Origin: CAYVQU01 sp964453155
Lineage (GTDB): Bacteria; Chloroflexota; Anaerolineae; Anaerolineales; UBA11858
NCBI GenBank assembly: GCA_964453155.1
Contig: CAYVQU010000236.1
Coordinates: 1-7,033 of the forward strand
DNA length: 7,033 nucleotides
Direction of reading: 5' to 3'
The translations under genes were made by a program, and so were the position numbers. Under the pieces are notes generated by a model. The model was not told the DNA's origin, made no database searches, and saw only the letters and a program-made list of their open reading frames with translations. Numbering within the stretch: the stretch's first letter is position 1; each line of letters opens with the position of its first letter. This document shows positions 6,261-7,033 of this stretch, piece by piece.

Positions 6261-6869
6261 ATGGAACAAGAAGACCGCCGGGTACGACGAACGAAAAAAT
6301 TATTGGGTGAAGCCCTCATCGCTCTGGCCCTCGATCAAGATTTCGAGGAAATTACCATTCAAGAGATCACCGACCGGGCCGATATCGGGTATCGGACGTT
6401 TTTCAGACATTATGCAGACAAGGATGAGTTACTGTTAGATGTCTTAAGCCATGTCCGAGATGAAATGCGGGAATTTATGGGGCCCCCACCCATCGAGCAG
6501 TTCATCAATCCCAAAGATCGAGTTGCCGAGGAAATCAGCGCAGCGATTGATTTTCGTCATGTGCAACTTTTCCAACACGTCCAAGACAACCAGGATTTGT
6601 ATCGGGTACTCTTATTTGGTAACCGCAACCTGCTCCAACCGATGAAAGACTTTGCAATACAGGAGTTCAAAGCCAATTTTCCTCAACAACTTAAAACCCC
6701 GGTACCTTTTGATATTCTCATTAACCACATCATTTCAACAATGATTAATCTGGTCCGTTGGTGGTTGGAGGCCGACTTGCCCTACACACCTGAAGAAATG
6801 GGGGAGTACGCTTTTCAGCTCATCATTCAACCGATCCGAGATATGGTAATGGAGACGCTCGCAAAATAA
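6261..6869 (+). CDS. TetR/AcrR-family transcriptional regulator
   Basis: This 202-residue protein is of ordinary TetR length. The N-terminal DNA-binding domain is clear: RRTKKLLGEALIALALDQDF (9-28) forms the first helix. ITIQEITDRADIGYRTFFRHY (31-51) is the helix-turn-helix, and ADKDELL follows at 52-58. Residues from about 65 onward should form the helical ligand-binding and dimerisation part; LVRWWLEADLPYTPEEM (164-180) resembles the TetR_C_7-type C-terminal domain. No strong Shine-Dalgarno sequence precedes the ATG; it is preceded by an AT-rich stretch. It is divergent from the transporter operon and shares an intergenic region with overlapping promoters and a palindrome. It most likely represses the operon and itself and is released by a transported compound or signal. 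The ligand is unknown. Confidence 0.93.
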   Translation: MEQEDRRVRRTKKLLGEALIALALDQDFEEITIQEITDRADIGYRTFFRHYADKDELLLDVLSHVRDEMREFMGPPPIEQFINPKDRVAEEISAAIDFRHVQLFQHVQDNQDLYRVLLFGNRNLLQPMKDFAIQEFKANFPQQLKTPVPFDILINHIISTMINLVRWWLEADLPYTPEEMGEYAFQLIIQPIRDMVMETLAK

Positions 6870-6933
6870 AGGTGCTGCCAATAAATGAAGACAAGGTCCT
6901 ATCATCAGCAGCCGCCATATCATCCCTAGAATC

Positions 6934-6960
6934 AAAAAATCCATTCCTATTCGGAATGGA
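6934..6960 (-). terminator. Intrinsic terminator of the tRNA-Glu transcript
   Basis: An exact 8-base stem (6940-6947 with 6953-6960: TCCATTCC/GGAATGGA) has a 5-base loop. On the minus strand it is followed at once by six T (6939-6934). It lies 17 bases beyond the tRNA 3' end. The same stem might stop the convergent TetR transcript, but on the plus strand the following CTCTTT is a poorer T tract. Confidence 0.85.
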
Positions 6961-6976
6961 CTCTTTGATGGCGAGG

Positions 6977-7033
6977 TATCCCCACGGGGACTCGAACCCC
7001 GGTTTTAGCCTTGAGAGGGCTATGTCCTAGGCC
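6977..7033 (-). tRNA. tRNA-Glu (anticodon CUC), 5' part outside the window
   Basis: Read on the minus strand from the window edge, the sequence shows the end of the D arm (GGCCTAGGAC). The anticodon stem-loop follows: TAGCC, loop CTCTCAA, GGCTA. Next are a T arm with GGTTCGAGTCC flanked by CGGGG/CCCCG and the acceptor 3' strand TGGGGAT with discriminator A at 6977. The anticodon CTC lies at 7015-7013 and reads GAG. The arrangement matches bacterial tRNA-Glu. About 18 bases at the 5' end, including the acceptor 5' strand, are missing. The 3' end reads CCT rather than CCA, so CCA would have to be added by enzyme. Confidence 0.93.

Noticed and set aside
6136..6438. Plus-strand open frame of 100 codons overlapping the start of the TetR gene
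   Set aside because: It runs through the repeat and promoter region and then out of frame across the TetR helix-turn-helix; no domain is visible.
6735..6944. Minus-strand frame of 69 codons between the tRNA and the TetR gene
   Set aside because: It overlaps the end of the TetR gene antisense, starts within the tRNA terminator's T tract and has no ribosome site or recognisable protein.
6977..7033. tRNA-Glu as an integration site for a mobile element
   Set aside because: No repeat of the tRNA 3' end, integrase or phage gene was found in the window; the tRNA has its own terminator and an ordinary neighbour.
1..7033. CRISPR array, transposase or toxin-antitoxin pair
   Set aside because: No regularly spaced identical repeats, no DDE or tyrosine transposase motifs and no small paired genes are visible on either strand.

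Overview
The window carries one complete efflux-type ABC transporter locus, its divergently encoded regulator, and the 3' part of a tRNA gene at the right edge. Three large genes lie head to tail on the minus strand, in transcription order from right to left: a lipoprotein periplasmic-adaptor (HlyD/MFP) gene at 4695-6038, an ABC ATPase gene at 2629-4596, and an FtsX/MacB-type permease gene at 129-2546. A TetR-family regulator (6261-6869) is transcribed the other way from a shared 222-base intergenic region. Beyond it are a clear intrinsic terminator and a minus-strand tRNA-Glu(CUC) that runs off the window.

The system resembles MacA-MacB/LolCDE-type transporters but is built differently. The permease is one chain with two FtsX halves (about eight membrane segments). 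The ATPase is one chain with two complete nucleotide-binding domains. One copy of each would therefore make a full transporter. The ATPase also ends in a domain of the cyclic-nucleotide-binding fold (about residues 545-640). Its phosphate-binding arginine appears to be replaced, and the second nucleotide-binding domain has a weakened ABC signature (VSSGQ instead of LSGGQ). The adaptor is lipid-anchored and has a long coiled coil. No TolC-like outer-membrane partner is encoded here.

The divergent region 6039-6260 has a good sigma70-type promoter for the transporter operon: TTGACA, 17 bases, CATACT with an extended TG. An overlapping plausible promoter faces the regulator gene, and an interrupted palindrome with GCGCA half-sites lies across both. 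This suggests local control by the TetR protein of its own gene and of the operon.

The non-coding gaps are short, but several hold structured DNA: palindromes downstream of the permease gene (78-126), between permease and ATPase (2556-2622) and between ATPase and adaptor (4631-4680). The operon leader contains two heptamer/octamer-like repeat tracts (6050-6080 and 6125-6180). These look like dispersed intergenic repeats of different families.

Organism: a bacterium of moderate GC content. The two-chain transporter layout, the lipoprotein adaptor and the abundance of short palindromic intergenic repeats fit a Chloroflexota (Anaerolineae-like) genome. That is an inference from pattern recognition, not demonstrated by the sequence.
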